Below, piece after piece: positions 51,869-63,149 of a DNA stretch of 64,000 nucleotides. This DNA is from Pseudomonas fluorescens (GTDB taxonomy: Bacteria > Pseudomonadota > Gammaproteobacteria > Pseudomonadales > Pseudomonadaceae), in assembly GCF_902498065.1 (NCBI RefSeq), contig NZ_CABVIR010000005.1:1-64000 (forward strand), given 5' to 3'. The notes under the pieces are model-generated. The model was not told the origin of the DNA. It ran no database searches and was given only the letters and a program-made list of their open reading frames with translations. How positions within the stretch are numbered: the first letter of the stretch is position 1; each line of letters begins with the position of its first letter. The position numbers and the translations under genes were made by a program.

Positions 51869-53710
51869 TCACGGCTGGGTCAACTGGCGATACAACTGCG
51901 GCAAGCGCAGCGGTAGTTGTTCGGGCTGGCGGATCAAGGTGTAGCCATTGGCGCCGAACATGTACGGCAGGTAGTCCCCGGCCTCGCGATCAATCGTGAT
52001 ACAGAACGGCGTCAATCCCTGGCGCCGAGCCTCCCGCACCGCCTCGCGGGTGTCCTCCACGCCGTAACGGCCCTCATACACATCCAGATCATTCGGTTTG
52101 CCATCGGTCAGCAGCAGCAACAATTTGCTCCGCCGCTTGCTCTTGCCCAGCAGTTGGGTAGCCTGGCGAATGGCGGCGCCCATGCGTGTGTAATAACCCG
52201 GTTTGAGCCCCTGAATGCGACCTCGGGTGCTGTCGTCATAGCGCTGGGTGAACGACTTGAGTTCCTGCATGCGCACTTGCTGGCGACGCAACGAGGAAAA
52301 CCCGTACAAGGCGAAATCATCCCCCAGCACCGACAGGGTTTCGCCGAACAGCAGCAGGCTGTCGCGAATAACGTCGATGACACGATGCTCATCGTTGAGA
52401 TGGGCGTCGGTGGACATCGACACATCGGCCAGCAACAGGCACGCGAGGTCGCGGCGGGTCTGTCGTTGTTCCATGAACAAACCCCGTTCGGCGCACTGGC
52501 CATGTTCGCGCTCAACGTGAAAATCCAGCCAGGCTTGCAGGTCGAGTTCAGAGCCCTGAGGCTGCTGGCGTAACCACTGACGGTCATTGCGCACGTGCTC
52601 GAACTGGCGGCGCAAGCGGCGCGCCGAGGCCTTGAGCCGTGACGGCAGCGGCTGCGCTTCACAGTCGCGCGGCACCATCATTTGCAGATTGACGAAACCG
52701 TCCTGCATCTGCTGTTTGCGATAATCCCACTCCGGCAACTTGATGCCTTCGCCCAGGGGAATATCGTCGACATCGGCCGGCGGCAGATCCAGGTGCAGCT
52801 TGAGGCCGCCGCCCTTGCGCAGACGGGTACGCGACAGCGTCAGTTCGTCCAGGTCCTGCGCGACTTTGGCAGCGTCCGGGTCCTCGCTGTCGTCTGACCA
52901 GCGATCCAGGTCGACGTGTTCGGTCCAGCTGAACAGGTTCTCCAGGCGCACGATCAACAGGCCACCATCACGGGTGCTTTCATCGATCCGCGTGGCGCGT
53001 TTGCGTCCGCCTTTCTGTTCGCCGGGTGACGTGGTCAACGATTCTTCGGACTCATCCCCCAGATCGGCTGCCTGCGGGCTGGCGAGGTTTTGCGGCGGGT
53101 ACAACCACAGAGGCAGCGGCCAGGCGGCGCGTTCGCTGCGAGGAAAATGCTCGACACTACCGGGCTCGCGCAATGCCTGGCACAACGTGCGTTCCAAGGC
53201 TGCTTCGCTGGCGGTCAAGGAGGACGGATCCGGGCGCAATTGCAGATGAGCATCGACCAAACGTTTATACCGAGCGCGCAACGCGGGAAAGCGCTGCAAC
53301 AGCTGTTGGGTCCAGCGCTGATTGTCCCGCCCCCAATGCCGCATCTGCCCGGCCTGAGCCGCCAGTAGCGCGAGCCAACGATAGAGTTCCTCGTTCAAAG
53401 CGACTTCAGGAAACACCGCCAGGCTCGCCGGCAGCCGAAGATTGGCCTCGTCGCACCACGCCAATGGCACTTGTTTGCAGGTGCCGGCGATTTGCTGCAA
53501 CAGGTTGCGCCGCAGCAGCAGATCGCGGTCGCTGGCGGCTTCGACACCGACGCCACTGGCGCCGCCCATGGCGCGGAACAGCAGCGCCAGCGGGCGTTGC
53601 AGGCTGGCCAGTTCGACCCGTGCTTCGGGGAAGTCCGGGCTGGCGCGTCGGGTAATGAAACGATGCCAGACACTGCCTACCCACTCTTCCAGTTCGACGG
53701 TAAAGGCCAT
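51869..53710 (-). CDS. norD: NorD, nitric oxide reductase activation protein
   Basis: NorD is needed for active NO reductase, together with the NirQ/NorQ ATPase. The 613-residue soluble protein has a charged middle part and a C-terminal von Willebrand A domain with the MIDAS motif DVSMS (429-433). It follows norB by 79 bases, with an intrinsic terminator between them. Confidence 0.93.
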   Translation of the reverse strand: MAFTVELEEWVGSVWHRFITRRASPDFPEARVELASLQRPLALLFRAMGGASGVGVEAASDRDLLLRRNLLQQIAGTCKQVPLAWCDEANLRLPASLAVFPEVALNEELYRWLALLAAQAGQMRHWGRDNQRWTQQLLQRFPALRARYKRLVDAHLQLRPDPSSLTASEAALERTLCQALREPGSVEHFPRSERAAWPLPLWLYPPQNLASPQAADLGDESEESLTTSPGEQKGGRKRATRIDESTRDGGLLIVRLENLFSWTEHVDLDRWSDDSEDPDAAKVAQDLDELTLSRTRLRKGGGLKLHLDLPPADVDDIPLGEGIKLPEWDYRKQQMQDGFVNLQMMVPRDCEAQPLPSRLKASARRLRRQFEHVRNDRQWLRQQPQGSELDLQAWLDFHVEREHGQCAERGLFMEQRQTRRDLACLLLADVSMSTDAHLNDEHRVIDVIRDSLLLFGETLSVLGDDFALYGFSSLRRQQVRMQELKSFTQRYDDSTRGRIQGLKPGYYTRMGAAIRQATQLLGKSKRRSKLLLLLTDGKPNDLDVYEGRYGVEDTREAVREARRQGLTPFCITIDREAGDYLPYMFGANGYTLIRQPEQLPLRLPQLYRQLTQP

Positions 53711-53734
53711 GGTATTTGCCCTTTTCTGTAAACC

Positions 53735-53765
53735 AAAAAAACGGCCCGCTGTATCAGCCGGGCCG
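53735..53765 (-). terminator. Intrinsic terminator between norB and norD
   Basis: CGGCCCG and CGGGCCG form a seven-base GC-rich stem with a 10-base loop, followed on the minus strand by T residues (seven in a row at 53741-53735). It should end or reduce norCB transcription before norD. Confidence 0.75.
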
Positions 53766-53789
53766 ACCTTTTCTAGCCGTTACACCGGC

Positions 53790-55220
<1,431 letters not shown>

Positions 55221-55661
55221 TCAGCCCTCCTTGTTTGGCGGCCAGCCATTGGTGTTGATTTTCGAGCTCCATTTGAGGAACTCGGCGATGTCATCCACCT
55301 CCTGCTCGCTCAATTTGAACTGTGGCATCGCGCGCCGGCCCGGTACGCCCAGCGGCTGCATTTTCATCCAGGCATGCAGGAAAGGCTTGAAGCCCTCTTC
55401 CCCGCCGCGCCGCTGAAAGACGTTGCCCAGTTCAGGCGCAAAGTAGGCGCCCTCGCCCAGCAGCGTGTGGCAGCCGATGCAGTTGTTTTGCTCCCAGACT
55501 GTCTTGCCGCGAATCACTGACTCGGTTAACTGCGCTTCATTGCTGCGCACCGGGAAGGTCTGTTCCGTGTGATAGGTCAAGGCCAGGAATACCAGGAAGA
55601 AGAAGATGCTTCCCCCGAAGTAGATATTCCTGGCCATGCCTTTGGTGAAGGTCTCTGACAT
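55221..55661 (-). CDS. norC: Nitric oxide reductase subunit C
   Basis: A membrane-anchored cytochrome c, 146 residues: helix at about 12-30 and heme motif C61-x-x-C64-H65 (CIGCHTLLGEGAYFAPEL), with Met ligand in RRAMPQF. GAGGAAG precedes ATG 55661. First gene of norCB. Confidence 0.97.
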   Translation of the reverse strand: MSETFTKGMARNIYFGGSIFFFLVFLALTYHTEQTFPVRSNEAQLTESVIRGKTVWEQNNCIGCHTLLGEGAYFAPELGNVFQRRGGEEGFKPFLHAWMKMQPLGVPGRRAMPQFKLSEQEVDDIAEFLKWSSKINTNGWPPNKEG

Positions 55662-55689
55662 GGTCGCTTCCTCTTTGCTTGGCCCGTCC

Positions 55690-55732
55690 ATGATAGGAAG
55701 CGAAGGGTTGAAACCTGCTTGATGGCGATCAA
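55690..55732 (-). promoter_or_regulatory. Dnr box and -10 of norCB
   Basis: TTGATGGCGATCAA (55719-55732) is a perfect box, and TATCAT (55695-55690) a good -10 starting 30.5 bases from its centre. Dnr activation in response to NO is expected. Confidence 0.82.
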
Positions 55733-55821
55733 GAAAGGCAGATGGTTTTGGTCGGGTATTACTGGAAACGCAGATCGAATGTGGGAGCGCTTTGTGTCAG
55801 ATGGTCGGTTTATTTGAGGGT

Positions 55822-55855
55822 GTACATATCCGTTCCTGCGATAACGGATATGTAC
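55822..55855. repeat. Perfect 13-base inverted repeat behind nirP
   Basis: GTACATATCCGTT (55822-55834) and AACGGATATGTAC (55843-55855) pair at every base with an eight-base loop; the right arm abuts the nirP stop. No T-run follows. It may be a terminator-like structure or the end of a dispersed repeat. A REP-like fragment (AATGTGGGAGCG) lies at about 55779. Confidence 0.55.
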
Positions 55856-56113
55856 TCAATCAACCACTAACAGCATCAACCCCAAAACCACCGCCAACAC
55901 CAACGCCCAGCTCAACATCAACCGGCGCCACAGTCGCGGAGCGTGGCGCATCTCCATGAAGCCCTCGGTGATCAGCCACGCCTTGCCCACCGCCACCAGC
56001 AAGATGGCAATCGACAGCAGCGATGTCGCGCCAATGTGGGCCAACACCACCGTGCACACACTTAACGTCGCAAGCGCCGCCCAACAGACGAGCAGTACCC
56101 TGGAAACAGACAT
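55856..56113 (-). CDS. nirP: NirP/NorF-like small membrane protein
   Basis: An 85-residue protein with three membrane helices like bacterial cytochrome oxidase subunit IV (VGKAWLITEGFMEMRHAP, then LWRRLMLSW). It is thought to help NO reductase assembly or function. It follows nirO by 10 bases; order nirQ-nirO-nirP as in P. aeruginosa (from memory). Confidence 0.85.
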   Translation of the reverse strand: MSVSRVLLVCWAALATLSVCTVVLAHIGATSLLSIAILLVAVGKAWLITEGFMEMRHAPRLWRRLMLSWALVLAVVLGLMLLVVD

Positions 56114-56123
56114 GAAAACCTCG

Positions 56124-56711
56124 TCAACTCAGCACGTAGACCAGCGGAAACAGCACGACCCAGATCAAATCGACCATGTGCCAATACAACACGCCGGATT
56201 CAAAACCACTGCGGTTATGGGCGTCGTGCAGCCCACGACGGCAACGCTCGGCCAGCCATCCGAGGATGAACATGCCGAGCACTACATGAAGGAAATGAAA
56301 CCCGGTGAGGATCCAGTACAGCGTGAAAAACGTGTTGTGCTCCATGTCCAGCCCAGAGGCCAACAAGTGTCGGTACTCGCTGACTTTCAACACCACGTAC
56401 ACACTGGCGGCGAGCAACGCGGCCAGCAGCCAGAAAGCACCGGGGCGCGGCCTTGAGCGCCTGACTTGCTCCTGCGCCAGCGCCGCGAAGAGCCCGGCGG
56501 TGAGCAGGCTCAGGGTCATCGCCAGGCCCGTCGAGGTGTTGAGCAAAAGTCGGCTTTCGCTGAACAGTTGCGGCTTGAGCGTCTGGGTCACGGCGAACGC
56601 CAGAATCAGAATGGCAAACACCGACAGCTCGGCCAGAATGAAAAACCACATCGCCAGATCGCCCGGCAAATGCCTGGGCGCCACATCGCTGGGCTCAACC
56701 GAAGTGGACAT
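56124..56711 (-). CDS. nirO: NirO/NorE, cytochrome oxidase subunit III-like
   Basis: A 195-residue membrane protein of the subunit III family with five helices (LPGDLAMWFFILAELSVFAI, NTFFTLYWILTGFHFLHVVL, YWHMVDLIWVVLFPLVYVL). Linked to NO reductase activity in denitrifiers. ATG 56711 lies 17 bases inside the nirQ end; a TTG just before it is less likely. Confidence 0.88.
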   Translation of the reverse strand: MSTSVEPSDVAPRHLPGDLAMWFFILAELSVFAILILAFAVTQTLKPQLFSESRLLLNTSTGLAMTLSLLTAGLFAALAQEQVRRSRPRPGAFWLLAALLAASVYVVLKVSEYRHLLASGLDMEHNTFFTLYWILTGFHFLHVVLGMFILGWLAERCRRGLHDAHNRSGFESGVLYWHMVDLIWVVLFPLVYVLS

Positions 56712-57498
56712 CAACCACGTCCATCAGCGCCGCAACGGTCAGCGGATCATCGCTCAGCGGCTCGGCCAGGCAAGCCATGCACGCCTCACGCGGGCTCATG
56801 CCGGCGCGGATCATTCGTGCGGTGAAAATCAGCAACCGCGTCGAAGCAACTTCCTCCAGATCATGCTGATCGAGCCGGCGCAGCGCCTGCCCCAGCCTGA
56901 CCACTTGCGCCGCCAGCGCGCTGTCCACCTGAGCCTCGCGGGCAACAATGCGCTCCTCATCGGCCACCGGCGGGTAACCAAAACGCATCGCCACGAAGCG
57001 TTGCCGGGTACTGGGTTTCATGCCTTTGAGCAGGTTCTGGTAACCGGGGTTGTATGACACCACCAGCATGAATGACGGCGGTGCCTGCAACACTTCACCC
57101 GTGCGTTCCAGGAACAACTCTCGGCGATCGTCGGCCAGCGGATGCAACACCACCACGGTGTCCTGGCGTGCCTCGACCACTTCGTCGAGATAACAGATGC
57201 CGCCTTCACGCACGGCACGGGTCAACGGTCCGTCCTGCCACCACGTGCCCTGGGCACCGATCAGATGACGGCCGATCAGGTCAGCCGCGCTCAAGTCGTC
57301 GTGGCACGCCACGGTGTACAGCGGCAGGTTCAACCGATGAGCCATGTGCTGGACGAAACGGGTCTTGCCGCATCCCGTCGGCCCCTTGATCAGCACCGGC
57401 ATGCCGTGTCGCCAGGCTTGTTCGAACAGCACCTCCTCATTATTGAGTGGTTGGTAGAAGGGTTCGGCCTTGTTTTCGCCAGTCGGGAGATGGTCCAT
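56695..57498 (-). CDS. nirQ: NirQ/NorQ MoxR-type AAA ATPase
   Basis: A 267-residue ATPase with Walker A GPTGCGKT (39-46), Walker B ICYLDEVVEA and SYNPGYQNLLKGMKPSTRQRF. With NorD it activates NO reductase. Divergent from nirS, sharing the Dnr box region. Confidence 0.95.
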   Translation of the reverse strand: MDHLPTGENKAEPFYQPLNNEEVLFEQAWRHGMPVLIKGPTGCGKTRFVQHMAHRLNLPLYTVACHDDLSAADLIGRHLIGAQGTWWQDGPLTRAVREGGICYLDEVVEARQDTVVVLHPLADDRRELFLERTGEVLQAPPSFMLVVSYNPGYQNLLKGMKPSTRQRFVAMRFGYPPVADEERIVAREAQVDSALAAQVVRLGQALRRLDQHDLEEVASTRLLIFTARMIRAGMSPREACMACLAEPLSDDPLTVAALMDVVDVHFG

Positions 57499-57579
57499 GG
57501 GGCACCTGATTCAACAACGGAATTGAGGGACACGCTACGGACCCCTGCGACAACCTGGCAAGTGACATGGCCGGCAAAC

Positions 57580-59380
<1,801 letters not shown>

Positions 59381-59404
59381 GCTTCATCAATGCAAGGAAA
59401 CACC

Positions 59405-59719
59405 ATGAAAAATACTCTGTTTTCACTGTTCGCCCTGACCGCTGCGCTGAGTGCGCAACCGGCCATGGCCCAGGACCCGCTGGCGCTGTTCAAGAGCAAA
59501 CCCTGCGCCGCCTGCCATGCCATCGACACCAAACTGGTCGGCCCGGCACTCAAGGACGTAGCGGCCAAGAATGCGGGCGTGGCCGGGGCCGCGGACACCC
59601 TGGCAAGTCATATCAAAAACGGAACACAAGGCAACTGGGGACCGATGCCAATGCCGGCAAACCCGGTCACGGATGAGGAAGCGAAGATTCTCGCGACCTG
59701 GGTTCTGACGCTCAAATAA
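59405..59719 (+). CDS. nirM: Cytochrome c-551 NirM
   Basis: The periplasmic electron donor of NirS: signal peptide (1-22, AMA-QDP), heme motif C34-x-x-C37-H38 and the Met ligand in [10 protein letters not shown]; 104 residues. AAGGAAA precedes ATG 59405, 24 bases behind nirS. Confidence 0.96.
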   Translation: MKNTLFSLFALTAALSAQPAMAQDPLALFKSKPCAACHAIDTKLVGPALKDVAAKNAGVAGAADTLASHIKNGTQGNWGPMPMPANPVTDEEAKILATWVLTLK

Positions 59720-59735
59720 CCGCCAGGAGGGCGCC

Positions 59736-60062
59736 ATGATGGTTTATCGAAAGGCTCTGATTCTGGCGGCCCTCCTCCTCATTTGCGCAACCACGGTTGC
59801 CGCGCCCGACGCCCGGCGTCAGGCGCAACTCGAACACTTGCTGGCCCAGGACTGCGGCGCCTGCCATGGGTTGCACATGACCGGCGGGCTCGGCCCCGAG
59901 CTGACCCGCACAGCGCTGGCGGGCAAGCCCAGGGACAGCCTGATCGCCACTGTCACCCATGGCCGGCCCGGTACCGCGATGCCCGGTTGGGCCCCCCTGC
60001 TCAGCACCGACGACATCCGTTGGCTGATCGATCTACTTCTTCAGGGATATCCCGCACCATGA
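59736..60062 (+). CDS. nirC: Cytochrome c NirC
   Basis: A small periplasmic cytochrome (108 residues; signal peptide to about 22; heme motif C40-x-x-C43-H44) that can give electrons to NirS or take part in d1-heme maturation. Two adjacent ATGs are possible (59736, 59739). The stop overlaps nirF. Confidence 0.92.
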   Translation: MMVYRKALILAALLLICATTVAAPDARRQAQLEHLLAQDCGACHGLHMTGGLGPELTRTALAGKPRDSLIATVTHGRPGTAMPGWAPLLSTDDIRWLIDLLLQGYPAP

Positions 60063-61237
60063 TCCGTTCAATCCTGCTGTCAGCGGCGACCGGGCTGTTG
60101 TTGTCCGCCTGTGCTCAGCCACCCTTGCGTGGCACCGGCGACTTGGGCGTGATGGTGGAGCGCGCCACCGGCAGCGTGCAAATCATCGAAAGCGACACCC
60201 GCACTTCGCTGGCCCGACTCGAAGGCTTGGGCGACCTGTCCCATGCCTCGGTGGTGTTCTCCCGCGACCAGCGCTATGCCTATGTGTTCGGCCGTGACGG
60301 CGGGCTGAGCAAGGTCGATCTGCTGACCCGACGCATCAACCATCGAGTGATCCAGGGCGGCAACAGCATCGGCGGCGCCATCAGTCAGGACGGCAAATTG
60401 ATCGCCGTGTCCAACTACGTGCCCGGTGGGGTCAAGGTGTTCGATGCCGACACCTTGCAGTTGGTAGCCGACATTCCCGCCACCCCGCTGGCCGATGGCA
60501 GCAAGCGTTCCCGCGTGGTCGGTCTGGTCGACGCGCCCGGCCAGCGTTTTGTGTTCAGCCTGTTCGACACCGGCGAAATCTGGACCGCCGATTTCAGCCA
60601 GGGCACTGCCCCGCTGATCAGCCGCTTCACCGACATCGGCCAGCAACCCTACGACGCGCTGATCACCCCCGACGGGCGCTATTACATGGCCGGGCTGTTC
60701 GGTGAGGACGGCATGGCGCAACTCGACCTCTGGCATCCCGAACGTGGGGTAAAGCGGGTGCTCGGCGATTACGGTCGCGGCCAGGAAAAACTGCCGGTCT
60801 ACAAAATGCCGCACCTGGAGGGCTGGGCCGTCGCCGACCACCAGGCCTTCGTCCCCGCGGTCGGTCGCCATCAAGTGTTGGTAATGGATTCGCGCACCTG
60901 GCAGCAGAGCGCAGTCATCCCCGTGGCCGGCCAACCGGTGTTCGTCACATCGCGCCCGGACGGCCGGCAACTGTGGGTCAATTTCGCCTACCCGGACAAC
61001 GATCGGGTCCAGGTGATCGACACCGAAACCCACGCCGTGGTCGCCGACCTGCGACCGGGCCCGGCGGTGCTGCACATGGAATTCACCGCGCGCGGCGATC
61101 AGCTGTGGCTGTCGCTACGCGACGGCAATCAGGTTCAGGTCTGGGACCCGTACAGTCTGAAACAGCTGAGCACCCTGCCGGCCGCTGCGCCGAGCGGCAT
61201 CTTCTTCAGCAGTCGCGCACAAAAAATGGGGTATTGA
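60059..61237 (+). CDS. nirF: Heme d1 biosynthesis protein NirF
   Basis: A 392-residue d1-propeller-like protein that acts late in heme d1 synthesis. It has a lipoprotein-type signal (LLLSAC, C18) and repeats resembling NirS's propeller (SVVFSRDQRYAYVFGRDGGL, GKLIAVSNYVPGGVKVFD). ATG 60059 overlaps the nirC stop; the frame upstream to 59783 is a shadow. Confidence 0.94.
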   Translation: MIRSILLSAATGLLLSACAQPPLRGTGDLGVMVERATGSVQIIESDTRTSLARLEGLGDLSHASVVFSRDQRYAYVFGRDGGLSKVDLLTRRINHRVIQGGNSIGGAISQDGKLIAVSNYVPGGVKVFDADTLQLVADIPATPLADGSKRSRVVGLVDAPGQRFVFSLFDTGEIWTADFSQGTAPLISRFTDIGQQPYDALITPDGRYYMAGLFGEDGMAQLDLWHPERGVKRVLGDYGRGQEKLPVYKMPHLEGWAVADHQAFVPAVGRHQVLVMDSRTWQQSAVIPVAGQPVFVTSRPDGRQLWVNFAYPDNDRVQVIDTETHAVVADLRPGPAVLHMEFTARGDQLWLSLRDGNQVQVWDPYSLKQLSTLPAAAPSGIFFSSRAQKMGY

Positions 61238-61238
61238 A

Positions 61239-61697
61239 ATGAACCTCGACCTGCTTGCCCGCCAATTGATCGATCGTTTCCAGCATGGCATGCCGCTGTG
61301 CCCGGAACCTTATCGTGAAATGGCCCAGGTGCTGGGGTGCAGCGAGTCGCACGTCATGGCCTGCCTGCAACGTCTGGAACTGGCCGGGGCCTTGTCGCGG
61401 GTCGGCCCGGTGTTCGAACACAGCCGTGCCGGCGCCAGCACCCTCGCCGCCCTCGCCGTGCCCGCCGAGCGCCTGCATCAGGTCGCCGAGCGCGTCAGCC
61501 AATACCCCGAGGTCAATCACAACTATGCGCGCGAACATCACTACAACCTGTGGTTTGTGTTGACCGGTCCTGATCGCCAACACATCGAGCGCATTCTCGA
61601 AGAATTGGAGCACGACACCGGCCTCACCCCGCTGGACCTGCCGATGTTGACCGCTTACCGCATCGACCTCGGCTTCGCCCTGGGAGAAAGCCCATGA
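61239..61697 (+). CDS. nirD: Siroheme decarboxylase subunit NirD
   Basis: A 152-residue Lrp/AsnC-like protein of the siroheme decarboxylase complex, which makes 12,18-didecarboxysiroheme for heme d1. Helix-turn-helix part at the start (MAQVLGCSESHVMACLQRLE) and a C-terminal part with the active-site histidine region VNHNYAREHHYNLWFVL. It overlaps nirL. Confidence 0.94.
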   Translation: MNLDLLARQLIDRFQHGMPLCPEPYREMAQVLGCSESHVMACLQRLELAGALSRVGPVFEHSRAGASTLAALAVPAERLHQVAERVSQYPEVNHNYAREHHYNLWFVLTGPDRQHIERILEELEHDTGLTPLDLPMLTAYRIDLGFALGESP

Positions 61698-62209
61698 ACG
61701 CGCCGTTGAGTCCCGCACAGGCACTGGCCCTGCGTCGACACCTGGAAGGTGGGTTGCCGCGGCTCTCGCGTCCCTATCAGGCACTCGCCGAACGGATCGA
61801 CGCCGAAGAAAACCAGGTGCTCGCGCAAATGCACCAGTGGCATGAGCAAGGTTTGTTCCGCCGGGTTGGCCTGGTGCTCAAGCATCGCGCGCTGGGCTAC
61901 ACCGCCAACGCGATGCTGGTGCTGGATATTCCGGACGCGTTGATCGACGAAGTCGGTCAGCGCCTGGGGCGAGCGGCCGGCATCACTCTTTGCTATCAAC
62001 GGCCGCGGCGCCTGCCGTACTGGCGATACAACCTGTTTTGCATGGTTCACGGTCGCCAACGCGATCAGGTCGCCGCGCACATTCAGGCGCTGCTCGAAGA
62101 ACACTTGCTGAGCGACCTGCCCCACCAACTGCTGTTCAGCACCCACGCCTTCAAACAGTGCGGCGGGCGCTTTGCGCCTTCATCAACAGGAGCACCCGAC
62201 CGTGGATGA
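61694..62209 (+). CDS. nirL: Siroheme decarboxylase subunit NirL
   Basis: A 171-residue member of the same family (RRVGLVLKHRALGYTANAML, CYQRPRRLPYWRYNLFCMVHG). Overlaps nirD at its start (ATGA) and nirG at its end. Confidence 0.93.
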   Translation: MNAPLSPAQALALRRHLEGGLPRLSRPYQALAERIDAEENQVLAQMHQWHEQGLFRRVGLVLKHRALGYTANAMLVLDIPDALIDEVGQRLGRAAGITLCYQRPRRLPYWRYNLFCMVHGRQRDQVAAHIQALLEEHLLSDLPHQLLFSTHAFKQCGGRFAPSSTGAPDRG

Positions 62210-62645
62210 CCTCGACCGTCAACTGATCAACCGTTTGCAACTGGGCCTGCCGCTGGTGCGCCATCCCTGGAACGTGCTGGCCGCCGAACTGCACAGCAGC
62301 AGCAGCGAACTGCTTGATCGTCTCCACGCACTGCTGGAAGACGGCGTGCTCACGCGCTTCGGCCCGATGTTCGACATTGAAAGGCTGGGCGGTGCCTTCA
62401 CCCTCGCAGCGCTGTCGGTGCCGGAAGAACGCTTCGAAGACGTCGCCGAGCAACTGCTTGCCCTGCCGGAAGTGGCCCACAACTATCGTCGCGAACATCC
62501 CTGGAACATGTGGTTTGTCCTCGGCTGCCCGACCGAACAAGGCATTGCCGAGACCCTGCAGCGCATTGAAACCCTGACCGGCCTGCCGCCGCTGAATCTG
62601 CCCAAAGAGGAGACCTACCATGTCGGTTTGTATTTCCCGGTCTGA
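62202..62645 (+). CDS. nirG: Siroheme decarboxylase subunit NirG
   Basis: A 147-residue member most like NirD (VAHNYRREHPWNMWFVLG). The start is GTG 62202, within the nirL end; CAGGAGC lies about 10 bases before. The ORF opens further upstream at 62172, but that start adds residues not seen in relatives. It overlaps nirH by 26 bases. Confidence 0.92.
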   Translation: MDDLDRQLINRLQLGLPLVRHPWNVLAAELHSSSSELLDRLHALLEDGVLTRFGPMFDIERLGGAFTLAALSVPEERFEDVAEQLLALPEVAHNYRREHPWNMWFVLGCPTEQGIAETLQRIETLTGLPPLNLPKEETYHVGLYFPV

Positions 62646-63123
62646 AGAGCCCCTGGCCCATCGTCTGATCGAACTGACCCAGAGCGGCCTGCCATTGCTC
62701 GACGATCCTTGGGCCTGGCTCGCCGAACAACTGGACTTGAGCATCGAATCCACCCTGGACTTGCTCAAGCGTTTGCAGGCCGAGGGTGCCATCAGGCGCA
62801 TCGCTGCCGTCCCCAATCACTACCGTTTGGGCTACCGCTACAACGGCATGACGGTCTGGGATGTGCACGACGCCGACATGCCGCGCCTCGGCGCGCTGAT
62901 CGGCGCACAGCCTTTCGTCAGCCATTGCTATCGACGCCCGCGCCGAGCGGGTTGGCGCTACAACCTGTTTGCCATGGTCCACGGTCGCAGCAGCGAGGAA
63001 ATCGACAGCTACCGCGAACACCTGCGCTACTTACTGGGCGATGCCTGTGTGGCCGACGAAATGCTGGTGAGCAGCCGCATCCTGAAAAAAACCGGTTTGC
63101 GTCTGCCACCCGCGTCGCGCTGA
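62620..63123 (+). CDS. nirH: Siroheme decarboxylase subunit NirH
   Basis: A 167-residue member most like NirL (IRRIAAVPNHYRLGYRYNGM, CYRRPRRAGWRYNLFAMVHG). ATG 62620 has AGAGGAG a few bases before it, inside nirG. The four genes nirDLGH are separate, as in pseudomonads, not fused. Confidence 0.93.
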   Translation: MSVCISRSEEPLAHRLIELTQSGLPLLDDPWAWLAEQLDLSIESTLDLLKRLQAEGAIRRIAAVPNHYRLGYRYNGMTVWDVHDADMPRLGALIGAQPFVSHCYRRPRRAGWRYNLFAMVHGRSSEEIDSYREHLRYLLGDACVADEMLVSSRILKKTGLRLPPASR

Positions 63124-63149
63124 ACACGCGCCGACTCAAGGAGAGTTGC

